From Proteobacteria bacterium UBA6920 (GTDB lineage: Bacteria > Pseudomonadota > Gammaproteobacteria > SG8-11): a DNA stretch of 12,328 bases. The notes beneath the pieces were generated by a model that worked only from the letters and a program-made list of their open reading frames with translations, was not told where the DNA came from and did not search any database. The DNA lies in the NCBI GenBank assembly GCA_002448875.1, contig DKAS01000222.1:1-12328 (forward strand), read 5' to 3'. Both the position numbers and the translations under genes were made by a program. Below are positions 1-7,317 of the stretch, piece after piece (the first letter of the stretch is position 1; each line of letters opens with the position of its first letter).

Positions 1-1201
1 CATCCGCGCCACCAATCCCTGCGGTGAGCAGCCGCTGCCGCCTTACGGCTCCTGCCTGCTGGGATCCATCAACCTGACCAACTTCGTGCTCGATCCGTTT
101 ACCGAGCAGGCGCGTTTCGACTGGGATAACTTCCGTAAAACCGTCGCCATTTTCACCCGCATGCTGGACAACGTGGTGGAAATCAACGGCCTGCCCCTGT
201 CCGGACAGGAAGCGGAAATCCGCAACAAGCGCCGCCACGGCATGGGCTATCTGGGCCTGGGCTCGTCCATTACCATGCTGCGCATGCGCTATGGCAGCAA
301 GGACTCCCTGCAGTTCACCGAACGGGTATCGCGCGAACTGGCCATCGAAGGCTGGAAAACGGCGCTGGAACTGTCCCTGGAAAAAGGCGCGGCGCCCATC
401 ATGGAGCAGGAATTTCTCGTAACCAAGGCCATGCTGGCGCGGCGCCCGGAAATGAAGGTGGACGGCTGGAAGGAAGGCGACACCATCACCGGCAAGGTAC
501 TGCACGCCAAATACAGCCGTTACATGCAGCAGGTGGCGGAATTCGAGCCGGAGCTGGTGGCGGAACTGGCGCGGGTCGGCGCGCGCTTCACCCATCACTC
601 CTCCATCGCCCCCACCGGCACCATCTCCCTGTCCCTGGCCAATAACGCCAGCAACGGCATCGAGCCGAGCTTTGCCCATCAGTATTCGCGCAATGTGCTG
701 CGCGAAGGTAAGAAGTCCAAGGAGAAGGTCGACGTCTACTCCTACGAGCTGCTGGCCTACCGGCAGTTGATCAACGACAAGGCGTCGCCGCTGTCCAAAC
801 GCGAGGGCGAAACCCTGCCGCCGTATTTCGTCGCCGCCGACGACATCACCCCGCGCGAACATATCGACGTGCAGGCCGCGGCCCAGAAGTGGGTGGACTC
901 CTCCATTTCCAAGACCGCCAACGTGCCGACCGACTTCCCCTACGAGGATTTCAAGGATATCTATCTCTACGCCTACGAACAGGGGCTCAAGGGCTGCACC
1001 ACCTTCCGTTTCAACCCGGAAGCGTTCCAGGGCGTGCTGGTGAAAGATAAGGACCTGGAAAACACCACTTACCGCTTCACCCTGGACGACGGCACGACCG
1101 TCGAAGCCAAGGGCAATGAGGAAATCGAATACGACGGCGAAACCCATACAGCCGCCAACCTGTATGACGCCATGAAGGAAGGGTATTACGGCAAGTTTTG
1201 A
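1..1201 (+). CDS. nrdJa: Class II (adenosylcobalamin-dependent) ribonucleotide reductase, NrdJa, C-terminal part
   Basis: This is the large catalytic subunit of B12-dependent ribonucleotide reductase, which makes deoxyribonucleotides from ribonucleotides in the cytoplasm with or without oxygen. The frame is open from the left edge, so the N-terminal half lies outside the window; 399 residues are visible. At bases 14-28 the codons read NPCGE, the class II active-site motif with the Asn, thiyl-radical Cys and Glu, followed by QPLPPYGSCLLGS. At 611-622 lies PTGT, the phosphate-binding loop, followed by ISLSLANNASNGIEPSF, also typical of the family. The KGCTTFRF stretch near the end matches the last barrel strand region. 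The protein stops without the C-terminal cysteine tail, which is instead on the next gene. That is the split arrangement known in Pseudomonas (NrdJa plus NrdJb). It is probably cotranscribed with nrdJb, with a gap of 42 bases. Family assignment is firm; the upstream end cannot be judged. Confidence 0.95.
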   Translation, partial: IRATNPCGEQPLPPYGSCLLGSINLTNFVLDPFTEQARFDWDNFRKTVAIFTRMLDNVVEINGLPLSGQEAEIRNKRRHGMGYLGLGSSITMLRMRYGSKDSLQFTERVSRELAIEGWKTALELSLEKGAAPIMEQEFLVTKAMLARRPEMKVDGWKEGDTITGKVLHAKYSRYMQQVAEFEPELVAELARVGARFTHHSSIAPTGTISLSLANNASNGIEPSFAHQYSRNVLREGKKSKEKVDVYSYELLAYRQLINDKASPLSKREGETLPPYFVAADDITPREHIDVQAAAQKWVDSSISKTANVPTDFPYEDFKDIYLYAYEQGLKGCTTFRFNPEAFQGVLVKDKDLENTTYRFTLDDGTTVEAKGNEEIEYDGETHTAANLYDAMKEGYYGKF

Positions 1202-1243
1202 TCTCGCCGCAGACCCGAACTCGCAACCAGGGAGCACACAAAC

Positions 1244-1939
1244 ATGACTATCAAGATCACCAAGAAGATCACCGCCTACAGCGTGGCGAAGAACAAGGAA
1301 GAAGCCGCCGAACCCAGGGAAGAGCGCAAAGAGAAAAGTAATGTAGTGCACATGCACGAGAAAGTGGAACGCCCCGACATGCTGCTGGGCTCCACCTACA
1401 AGATGAAGACGCCGCTTTCGGAACACTCGCTGTACGTCACCATCAACGACATCGTACTCAACGCCGGCACCGAGCACGAGCTGCGCCGCCCGTTCGAGGT
1501 GTTCATCAACTCGAAAAACATGGACCACTTCCAGTGGATCGTGGCTCTCACCCGCATCATCTCCGCGGTATTCCGCAAAGGCGGCGATGTGACCTTCCTG
1601 GTGGACGAACTGCGCTCGGTATTCGATCCGCGCGGCGGTTATTTCAAGAAGGGCGGCAAATACATGCCGTCCCTGGTGGCGGAAATCGGCGATGTCATCG
1701 AGCACCACCTGCGCCAGATCGGCCTGCTCAAGGACGACGGTCCGGACGAACACCAGCGCAAGCTGATCGAGGAAAAACGCGCCCAGTACAGCAAAGCCAG
1801 CAGCAAGGCCAGTGAAACCAGCGAAGCCAGCCAGTTCCCGGAAGGCGCGCAACTGTGCGCCAAATGCAGCACCAAGGCGGTGATCAAGATGGACGGCTGC
1901 ATGACCTGCCTCAACTGCGGCGATTCGAAATGCGGTTGA
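1244..1939 (+). CDS. nrdJb: Class II ribonucleotide reductase accessory subunit NrdJb (TSCPD domain and cysteine tail)
   Basis: This 231-residue protein is the detached C-terminal portion of the class II reductase. It opens with MTIKITKKITAYSV, a start typical of this subunit, behind an AGGGAG ribosome binding site (1229-1234). Residues about 46-165 resemble the TSCPD domain found at the C-terminus of single-chain NrdJ enzymes, including GSTYKMKTPL, the FINSKNMDHFQWI stretch and RGGYFKKGGKYMPSLV. A Ser/Ala/Lys/Glu linker (about 183-197) leads to a tail with six cysteines (205, 208, 219, 222, 225, 230) in CAKC, CMTCLNC and SKCG. In this family the tail passes reducing equivalents to the active-site disulfide; that role is family knowledge. 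The gene is closed by the terminator at 2006-2031. A single-chain enzyme broken by a frameshift is unlikely, because the second gene has its own start, RBS and conserved N-terminus. Confidence 0.93.
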   Translation: MTIKITKKITAYSVAKNKEEAAEPREERKEKSNVVHMHEKVERPDMLLGSTYKMKTPLSEHSLYVTINDIVLNAGTEHELRRPFEVFINSKNMDHFQWIVALTRIISAVFRKGGDVTFLVDELRSVFDPRGGYFKKGGKYMPSLVAEIGDVIEHHLRQIGLLKDDGPDEHQRKLIEEKRAQYSKASSKASETSEASQFPEGAQLCAKCSTKAVIKMDGCMTCLNCGDSKCG

Positions 1940-2005
1940 TCTTGCCCCGTGATCGCGGCACGGTCATGTTCTCCCGGAAAGCACGTTAAATAGCGGACTG
2001 TCCAG

Positions 2006-2031
2006 GCCCCGGCGTGAGCCGGGGCTTTTTT
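2006..2031 (+). terminator. Intrinsic terminator of the nrdJa-nrdJb unit
   Basis: A perfect 8-bp GC stem (GCCCCGGC at 2006-2013, GCCGGGGC at 2018-2025) closes on a GTGA loop, a GNRA-type tetraloop, and is followed directly by six T residues. It lies 66 bases past the nrdJb stop codon. This is a textbook rho-independent terminator. Confidence 0.93.
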
Positions 2032-2297
2032 GCACCATGAATTACCGCGTATATCACCCAATCCAACCCGCACCTGTTTACGTGGCAAACCAGTATTACC
2101 TACCTGCGCGCTCAACCATTGGGCACGGTTAAATCTCCAGAGATCAAATACTTCCATAGCACTTAGTGTCTGCATCGCACCTGCCGACAGGCATCGCAGA
2201 CCAATCCTGTTCTCTGGAATGGCACATCCTTTATCATCCCGGCGCCAAAAAAGGACTCGTGGAGGATGATTCCTTCCGGTTAAAAGTGAATATTACC

Positions 2298-2325
2298 GTT
2301 ACATTATGCCAATGTTGGCTATAAT
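2298..2325 (+). promoter_or_regulatory. Probable sigma-70-type promoter for the secreted-protein gene
   Basis: A perfect -10 box TATAAT (2320-2325) is preceded by GTTACA (2298-2303), which matches four of six -35 consensus positions, with 16 bases between. The start of transcription would fall near 2332, giving a leader of about 170 bases before the ATG at 2505. Confidence 0.55.
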
Positions 2326-2434
2326 GCGGGTCGATCGGTCTGGCACTTAGGAATAGCGCTCAATCCCGGCGCCACGCCAGCGTGGATGAAAAAAGCCTTG
2401 GCATCTCGATCGCAACCACTTCGACATACTCCCG

Positions 2435-2460
2435 CTGCCGCAGACGGGTCTGTGCGGTAG
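2435..2460 (+). promoter_or_regulatory. Stem-loop in the leader of the secreted-protein gene
   Basis: CTGCCGC at 2435-2441 can pair with GCGGTAG at 2454-2460 (one G-T pair), and AGA pairs with TCT further in, leaving a short GC loop. The structure lies 33 bases before the ribosome binding site AAGG (2493-2496). It has no T-run, so it is not a simple terminator. A regulatory role is inference only. Confidence 0.35.
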
Positions 2461-2504
2461 TATCCAAGCAATCAAATTCACTTCAACAACACAAGGTAGC
2501 GAAC

Positions 2505-3164
2505 ATGCAAAAAAGAAGTAACAAAGTCTTATGCTCTAGTCTGGCACTGCTGGTGCTGGGATTGGCTGGCAACGCCATGGCTTCGGATGCAAACCAGCAG
2601 TACGAGCCGGTTGAATTGGTTATCAATTTTCAAGTAACCGGGCAGTTTTCCGGCTTCACCGCCACCGGCACGCCGTTGTATACCGTCCAGGGCCCGGGCT
2701 ATGCGCCGGAGGAAATCTTCCGCTCCGGAGAGATTTCCGATGTCATCAATCCCGAGCGCAAAGTGGCCGACCTGGAAAACGCGCAAATCACTTTCACCGG
2801 CATGCAGACCGACCCCGTCATGCGCTTTACCTGTCTGCCGGGCACCTGCACCGTGACCTTCAAGGACGGCTCGGTGCTGCAATCCAACGCCGGCGTCGAT
2901 CTGGAAGGCCGGGCCGCCAATTTGTGGGGCCCGATAGTACGCAGCCCGAAATTCGACGCGGCCAACGGCATCATTCCGCTGCGCATTTTCGGCTGCGGCG
3001 GTCTCAAGGAAGTGGCCGGCAAGGGACGCCTGGCGGGCATGGTGGGGTCTATCTGTTTCAACGGTCAGTTGAATTTCAACCAGAACGACCCCTCATCTTT
3101 AACCGGCGCCTCCAAGTGCACGATCACCATGCACACGCCGGCCGACCCCGCGGCAATCCCCTGA
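2505..3164 (+). CDS. Secreted protein of unknown function
   Basis: I do not recognise this 219-residue protein. The ATG at 2505 is chosen because it follows AAGG at good spacing and begins a classical Sec signal peptide: basic MQKRSNK, a hydrophobic stretch of Ala/Leu/Val/Gly, then NAMA with likely cleavage before SDANQQ. The frame stays open upstream to a GTG at 2382, but the extra 41 residues lack a ribosome binding site and would bury the signal peptide. The mature part looks beta-rich, with alternating hydrophobic stretches such as VELVINFQVTG and ITFTGM, many Gly and Thr, and five cysteines (a CLPGTC pair, then single ones in FGCGG, SICFNG and SKCT). No membrane anchor or lipobox is seen, so a periplasmic or exported protein is likely. 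It appears to be a single-gene unit with its own promoter and long leader. Confidence 0.85.
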   Translation: MQKRSNKVLCSSLALLVLGLAGNAMASDANQQYEPVELVINFQVTGQFSGFTATGTPLYTVQGPGYAPEEIFRSGEISDVINPERKVADLENAQITFTGMQTDPVMRFTCLPGTCTVTFKDGSVLQSNAGVDLEGRAANLWGPIVRSPKFDAANGIIPLRIFGCGGLKEVAGKGRLAGMVGSICFNGQLNFNQNDPSSLTGASKCTITMHTPADPAAIP

Positions 3165-3174
3165 CATTTTCCCG

Positions 3175-3228
3175 CAGCGGCAAACACGGCCGCTGACAGA
3201 TCGAACTCGCCCGCATCACGCGGGCGAG
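3175..3228 (+). terminator. Two consecutive GC hairpins behind the secreted-protein gene
   Basis: The first hairpin pairs CAGCGGC (3175-3181) with GCCGCTG (3189-3195) around a 7-base loop. The second pairs CTCGCCCGC (3206-3214) with GCGGGCGAG (3220-3228), a perfect 9-bp stem with loop ATCAC. Only a weak T-run (CATTTGCT) follows. They probably end or protect the 3' end of the upstream transcript. Confidence 0.55.
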
Positions 3229-3388
3229 CATTTGCTAAAGCCATACCCCATCACCACAGTACAGCGCGGGACACCGGAAGGGGAACGCGGCACGCATCGT
3301 GTGTGCTCGATACGTTTTCATGCACCGGGGACAAAAAAGCGGGCAGCGGTGGTAAAAACCTTGAGAAATTCTGCTGGCCATCGCCATC

Positions 3389-3397
3389 TGGTATAGT
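3389..3397 (+). promoter_or_regulatory. Extended -10 promoter for the methyltransferase gene
   Basis: The sequence TGGTATAGT has the TG of an extended -10 element (3389-3390), one spacer base, then TATAGT (3392-3397, five of six matches). No good -35 box sits at the expected distance, which is common for extended -10 promoters. Transcription would start near 3404, about 30 bases before the ATG at 3435. Confidence 0.45.
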
Positions 3398-3434
3398 GTC
3401 TTTTCGGCTACGCTGTGCCTCCGCAAGGAATCCA

Positions 3435-4622
3435 ATGCACCCATCCTGGGAAAATCGCTTTCTTGATTTGGACGCCGGACTGCAACAGTATCGCTGGCTG
3501 TGGTCGACGCAACCGTTTAAACAAATTCGGCCAGCGTGGTGCACGCGCTTGCCGGACCTGACCACAGACTTGTTGAACCTGCCCGACGATCAAATCGATC
3601 GCTATACAGCCGATTCCGCGCTAGGCTTGCAGTTTCTAGCGCAGTACCTGCCGGAGTTACGCGCATTTGGCGAATCCCTGTCCTTGCCGCCCTACGACGC
3701 GCCCATAACCGCCGACGCGGGACAACACATCACCTGGGAAATACCGGGCCGCAAATGGCGGCAGATCGAGGCCTTCCATCGGGCCGTGCCCCCGGCAAGC
3801 ACGCCGGTGGTCGAATGGTGCGGCGGCAAGGGGCATCTCGGCCGCCTGCTGGCCCGGCAATGGGAAGTACCGGTAACCACGCTGGAATGGAATAAGGCGC
3901 TGTGCCGGGAAGGAGAGCGTCTGGCGGCGCGCGCCGGCACGCAACAGCGGTTTCACTGCTGTGACATCCATGCACCCGCCACCGCCGACCACCTGACACA
4001 AACGCATGTGGTCGCCCTGCACGCCTGCGGCTCATTGCACCGCAAATTGCTGCGCGACGCGGTCAACGCGCAGGTACCAGCCCTGGATCTGGCGCCGTGC
4101 TGTTACGCGCACGGACTGGACGGCGACTACCAACCATTCTGCGCCGCGGCAAATCTTCTATTAAGTCGCGACGAAGTGCGCCTGGCGGTCACCGACAGTG
4201 CCACCGCCGCACCGGCGCAACTACGTTTGCGCGACCGGGAAATGGCCTGGAAGCTGGGATTTGACCTGCTGCGCCGCGAACTTTTGCAGTGCGATGACTA
4301 TCGTCCAATTCCGTCCATCGAAAAAAGCTGGTTAAGCCTGCCATACGGGGAATTTTGCGACCGGCTGGCGCGACGCGAGGGACTGGCCCTGCCTGCGGCA
4401 GTAAACTGGCCGCACTACGAATCCACCGGCTGGCGGCGCCAGCGGGAAGTAATGCGCTTGTCACTGGTACGCATCGCGTTTCGCCGCGCCCTGGAACTGT
4501 GGCTGGTGCTGGATATGGCGAATTATCTGACTCAGCACAACTATCTGGTCAGTGTGGGAACCTTCTGCGATCGCACGGTTTCGCCACGCAACATTTTATT
4601 GTCGGCACGGAAGACACTTTAA
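3435..4622 (+). CDS. SAM-dependent methyltransferase, Methyltransf_32 / GSTCD-METTL25-like
   Basis: This 395-residue protein is a predicted class I SAM-dependent methyltransferase. The ATG at 3435 sits five bases behind AAGGA (3425-3429); a GTG frame extension to 3303 is unlikely. Residues about 1-105 are an unassigned N-terminal region. Motif I is VEWCGGKGHLGRLLA (126-140), the glycine-rich SAM loop in the form seen in the GSTCD/METTL25/RRNAD1 group. It is followed by LEWN (150-153), the acidic strand-2 position, and CCDIH near 175-179. HACGSLH (196-202) and APCCYA (220-225) are also characteristic of that group. The C-terminal third is rich in Arg and aromatic residues and could bind a nucleic acid or other substrate. 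The substrate cannot be read from the sequence; RNA is an inference from distant relatives. The gene stands alone, converging on corA with about 150 bases between. Confidence 0.85.
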   Translation: MHPSWENRFLDLDAGLQQYRWLWSTQPFKQIRPAWCTRLPDLTTDLLNLPDDQIDRYTADSALGLQFLAQYLPELRAFGESLSLPPYDAPITADAGQHITWEIPGRKWRQIEAFHRAVPPASTPVVEWCGGKGHLGRLLARQWEVPVTTLEWNKALCREGERLAARAGTQQRFHCCDIHAPATADHLTQTHVVALHACGSLHRKLLRDAVNAQVPALDLAPCCYAHGLDGDYQPFCAAANLLLSRDEVRLAVTDSATAAPAQLRLRDREMAWKLGFDLLRRELLQCDDYRPIPSIEKSWLSLPYGEFCDRLARREGLALPAAVNWPHYESTGWRRQREVMRLSLVRIAFRRALELWLVLDMANYLTQHNYLVSVGTFCDRTVSPRNILLSARKTL

Positions 4623-4771
4623 AGTTCGCTGCGCCTGGCTGCGCGACCCGGAGAAAGAGACGGAACCAATCCTGGCAGGAAACTCGAGCCGAAACTCAGA
4701 CCCCTGAACTTGGCAAGGCACCATGGGCGTGGCCATAACCTCCCTTCGCGGCGAATTCACGGCTTTGCGCC

Positions 4772-5842
4772 CTACATCCATTTACGCCGACGAAAGAACA
4801 CGATCATCAACACCGCCGTCACCAGCATCACCCCCCAGATGGCCAGGTAGCCATAACGCCATCCCAGCTCCGGCATATTGAAAGGGCTGGTGCGGTCGAA
4901 GTTCATGCCATACAGTCCGACGATGAAGGTTAGAGGCATAAACACCGTGGCCAGCAGGGTCAGGGAGCGCATGGTCTCGTTGAGGCGGTTGCTGACGCTG
5001 GACAGATACACATCCAACAGGCTGGCGGTGATATCACGGTAGGTTTCCACGAACTCGAGAATCTGCACGATATGATCGCTGCAGTCGCGAAAATAGATCT
5101 GCGTGCGCTCGCCCACCCGCTGAAACTCGTCCCGACTCAGGGCATGCAACACTTCCCGCTGCGGCCAGAGAATGCGGCGCAACACCTGCAATTCACGCTT
5201 GGCCAGATGAATGGCCTGCAGAGTTTCGCGACGCGGATGGGCCAGTACTTCACTTTCCAGCAGTTCGATACGGTCATCGAAGCTCTCCAGCACCGGATAG
5301 CAGAGATCGACCACCAGGTCCAGCAGGGTGTAAAGCAGGTAATCCGCCTGGTGCTCGCGCATGCGCGCGCCGCCATTGTGCAGGCGCTGGCGCACTGGCT
5401 CAAACGGATCGTGTTCGCCCCGACAGATGCTGACCACGAAGTTGGCGCCAAGAAACAGGCTGATCTGCTCGATCAGCAGCCCCTGCGGCGAAGCGATGGG
5501 CAGGTTGACGATGACGAACAAATAGTCGTCGAACTCCTCCAGCTTGGCCCGCTGCCCGACGTTCAACACGTCTTCCAGGGCCAGACTGTGCAGCTGCAAT
5601 AGATCGCCCAGTTCGCGCATGCTGTCGGCGTCGACCGCCCCCTGTAAATGCAGCCAGCTGATGCCGTCTTGCCGCAGATAAGGCTGCCATTCCGCCAGCC
5701 GCGTCAGGGTCCGCCGCACCGCGCCGTCCTTGCCGTAATGGCTCAACTGCAGACTGCCGCGGGCTGCCGTGCCCGTGGGCTCCGTGGTCAGGGTGCCGGG
5801 CGGAGTGCCCGGTGGATGATAGCGCTTGCCGAAATAGGCCAT
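4772..5842 (-). CDS. corA: CorA-family magnesium/divalent cation transporter
   Basis: CorA is a homopentameric inner-membrane channel that lets Mg2+ (and some Co2+ or Ni2+) into the cell. The chosen start gives 356 residues beginning MAYFGKRYHPPGTPPGTL, an N-terminus I recall from gammaproteobacterial CorA proteins. An ATG at 5875 would overlap the upstream gene by 28 bases and is less likely. A large cytoplasmic domain (about 1-290) with long helices is followed by TM1 ending in the selectivity-filter motif YGMN (311-314) and by TM2 (about 331-350). The chain ends in FFRRRKWM, the usual positively charged tail. The periplasmic loop is FDRTSPFNMPELGWRYG, close to the normal length. The start is five bases behind the stop of the upstream exported-protein gene, so the two are very likely translated from one message. 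The ribosome binding site before 5842 is poor, which fits translational coupling. Confidence 0.95.
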   Translation of the reverse strand: MAYFGKRYHPPGTPPGTLTTEPTGTAARGSLQLSHYGKDGAVRRTLTRLAEWQPYLRQDGISWLHLQGAVDADSMRELGDLLQLHSLALEDVLNVGQRAKLEEFDDYLFVIVNLPIASPQGLLIEQISLFLGANFVVSICRGEHDPFEPVRQRLHNGGARMREHQADYLLYTLLDLVVDLCYPVLESFDDRIELLESEVLAHPRRETLQAIHLAKRELQVLRRILWPQREVLHALSRDEFQRVGERTQIYFRDCSDHIVQILEFVETYRDITASLLDVYLSSVSNRLNETMRSLTLLATVFMPLTFIVGLYGMNFDRTSPFNMPELGWRYGYLAIWGVMLVTAVLMIVFFRRRKWM

Positions 5843-5847
5843 GCTGC

Positions 5848-6675
5848 TTACTTGGCGCACGCCTTGTCGGCGCACAGTTTCTGCCGCACCTGTTGCGCCC
5901 GCCGCAGCATCTGCCCCCGCAACTCGTCCATCACGGCGGCGAGAAACTGGTGCAGGGGCCCGAAGCGGTAAATCTCGATGAAATCCATCACTTCCTGATC
6001 CTTGAGATCACGGAAGGTATAGCGCAAAGTCATGGCGACGGTGAAACGACTGGGGCGTTCGAGCTGCTCGTAGATCATCTGCAACATGCTGTCTTCGGAG
6101 TCATCCATGCCTTCCGGCTTGTCGCTCAGAGTGTCGAAGCCGCGCATGATGCTATACACCGCCAGCGCCTGAACGGCGATGAAAAATTCGGTATCCGCGG
6201 CTTGCGTATCAAAACTCTCCAGTAGCGTTTGGCGTTCTTTGCTCAGCGGATTGTCCTGGTGGCTGCGCGCCAGTTCGCGCACCGCTTGCATGCCCGTTGC
6301 CGAAGACGCCGCGCCGCGCAGGGTAATCATTTTGCGCGCCTCATCGGTAGTCAGCAGGTTCTTGAGAGTGCGCAAATCCTGCTCGCGGAATTTTCCAGCC
6401 AGCGCCTGCGTCATGTCGTCGAGAATACCGTCTGGCGCATAGACCTGTTCGTACAGCGCTTTCACCCGCGCGTATTCATCGCTGTCCAGGCCGATTTCCT
6501 TGCGCCGCTGGGCGATGCTGTCCTGCAGAATTTCCGGAACATCGCGCAACAGATGATCCACCGCCAATTGCTGCAGCAACCAGCGCACGTCCGTCGCTGT
6601 GTCGGCGACGGCGTATCCACTCCAGCACAGACTGGCCAGCAACAGCACCCGGATTATTGTTAAATAAACGCCCAT
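5848..6675 (-). CDS. Exported alpha-helical protein of unknown function, upstream of corA
   Basis: The start at 6675 follows AAGG at good spacing and opens a signal peptide: MGVYLTIIRVLLLASLCWSGYAVA, with likely cleavage before DTATD. The upstream in-frame ATG at 6762 would add 29 residues before the signal and is rejected. The 275-residue product is almost entirely helix-forming and highly charged, with two cysteines near the end (KLCADKACAK) that could form a disulfide in the periplasm. The segment around KFREQDLRTLKNLLTTDEARKMITLRG faintly resembles DUF2059-type proteins, but I am not sure of that. It has no transmembrane helix after the signal. The gene is followed after five bases by corA, so a link with cation uptake or envelope homeostasis is a reasonable guess from context only. 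It is divergent from the gene at 6842 across a 166-base gap. Confidence 0.8.
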   Translation of the reverse strand: MGVYLTIIRVLLLASLCWSGYAVADTATDVRWLLQQLAVDHLLRDVPEILQDSIAQRRKEIGLDSDEYARVKALYEQVYAPDGILDDMTQALAGKFREQDLRTLKNLLTTDEARKMITLRGAASSATGMQAVRELARSHQDNPLSKERQTLLESFDTQAADTEFFIAVQALAVYSIMRGFDTLSDKPEGMDDSEDSMLQMIYEQLERPSRFTVAMTLRYTFRDLKDQEVMDFIEIYRFGPLHQFLAAVMDELRGQMLRRAQQVRQKLCADKACAK

Positions 6676-6841
6676 AGCACCTTTTTCCCCGACTACGCCA
6701 CTTACAGACGCCGCGAAAGTGTTATCATCGCGTGTTCGCAGGCACCGGCCGACATTCGCCATGCGACCAGGAAGTTTAGCACCGGTGGCTGGATTTGCGA
6801 GAATTTAAAAGCTGTTGCCGTTATCGGAAGGAGACGTTTGC

Positions 6842-7300
6842 ATGTTAAGGAGACTTATCCTCGCCGCGGGCTTGTGTATGTCTTGCCTTACCCCCGCGCA
6901 GGCTGTGGAAGAAGAATGGGCCATTGGCATGGCCGCTCCCGAACCCACCGGGATCACCCTCAAAAAATGGGTCGACACACAGACCGCTTACGATATGTTT
7001 TATGAGTGGTCCACCAAAGACCGGCACGCCATGGTGCACTTCGATATTCTCACCCACGACTTCGACAGCGTTGAAACCGAAGGCAGCGGCTTTGCGCCGA
7101 TCTACTACGGATTCGGCGTGCACGCGCGCATGATGCGCGGGCGCAGCCCCATCTACGGCATACGCATCCCCATCGGCATCGTTTATATGCTCGAGGACAA
7201 ACCCCTGGAGTTTTTCGGCGAACTGGGGCCGCGCGCCGGCGTCATCCCGGAAACCAGCTTTGACCTGGATTTAATGGTCGGAATTCGTTATCGCATCTGA
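6842..7300 (+). CDS. Small exported beta-rich protein, possible outer-membrane barrel
   Basis: The 152-residue frame starts at an ATG eight bases behind AGGAG (6829-6833). An earlier in-frame start at 6815 has no such site. Residues 1-21 form a signal peptide (MLRRLILAAGLCMSCLTPAQA, cleaved before VEEEW). The mature protein shows alternating polar and hydrophobic residues in several stretches: AMVHFDILTHDF, FAPIYYGFGVHARMM, YGIRIPIGIVYML, PLEFFGELGPRAGV, FDLDLMVGIRYRI. The order and spacing look like antiparallel strands ending in a terminal strand, as in small barrel proteins of the outer membrane. The YYGFGVHARMM to GIRIPIGIVYML to FFGELGPRAGV order recalls families annotated as DUF3996 or outer-membrane-beta-barrel-like. 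That resemblance is from memory and has not been verified. The last residue is Ile, not the usual Phe. Only 17 bases separate it from the convergent PilZ gene. Confidence 0.8.
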   Translation: MLRRLILAAGLCMSCLTPAQAVEEEWAIGMAAPEPTGITLKKWVDTQTAYDMFYEWSTKDRHAMVHFDILTHDFDSVETEGSGFAPIYYGFGVHARMMRGRSPIYGIRIPIGIVYMLEDKPLEFFGELGPRAGVIPETSFDLDLMVGIRYRI

Positions 7301-7317
7301 GCTCGCCCCCGCCACGA

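Larger units (their letters stand above)
2032..2504. other. Gene-free region between nrdJb and the secreted-protein gene
   Basis: I see no convincing gene here. A 79-codon open frame (2030-2269, plus) has no ribosome binding site and an improbable composition. What can be seen is a nested inverted repeat at 2168-2201 (outer arms GTCTGC and GCAGAC, inner CCTG/CAGG around CCGA) and a 12-base direct repeat ATCCCGGCGCCA at 2236-2247 and 2363-2374. There is also the 8-mer GCACTTAG at 2159-2166 and 2343-2350, a promoter at 2298-2325, and a near-palindrome CCACGC-CA-GCGTGG at 2372-2385. The right part is the leader of the gene at 2505. A 24-codon frame at 2386 starts MKKALAS and ends at 2460; it has no clear ribosome binding site. 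Confidence 0.6.

Noticed and set aside
1782..1834. Short repetitive AGC-AAG-GCC type sequence in nrdJb, considered as a repeat element
   Set aside because: It encodes the Ser/Ala/Lys/Glu linker between domains; codon-level repetition explains it.
1639..2175. A 178-codon minus-strand frame over the end of nrdJb and its terminator
   Set aside because: It is antisense to a well-supported gene and crosses a strong terminator; no ribosome binding site or recognisable protein.
2030..2269. A 79-codon plus-strand frame right after the terminator
   Set aside because: The start overlaps the terminator T-run, there is no ribosome binding site, and the sequence contains no recognisable pattern.
2382..2504. 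N-terminal extension of the secreted protein from a GTG at 2382
   Set aside because: It lacks a ribosome binding site and would place 41 residues before a clear signal peptide that starts at the ATG at 2505 with a good site.
5072..5602. A 176-codon plus-strand frame inside corA
   Set aside because: It is the antisense shadow of corA, whose YGMN motif and membrane helices are unambiguous.
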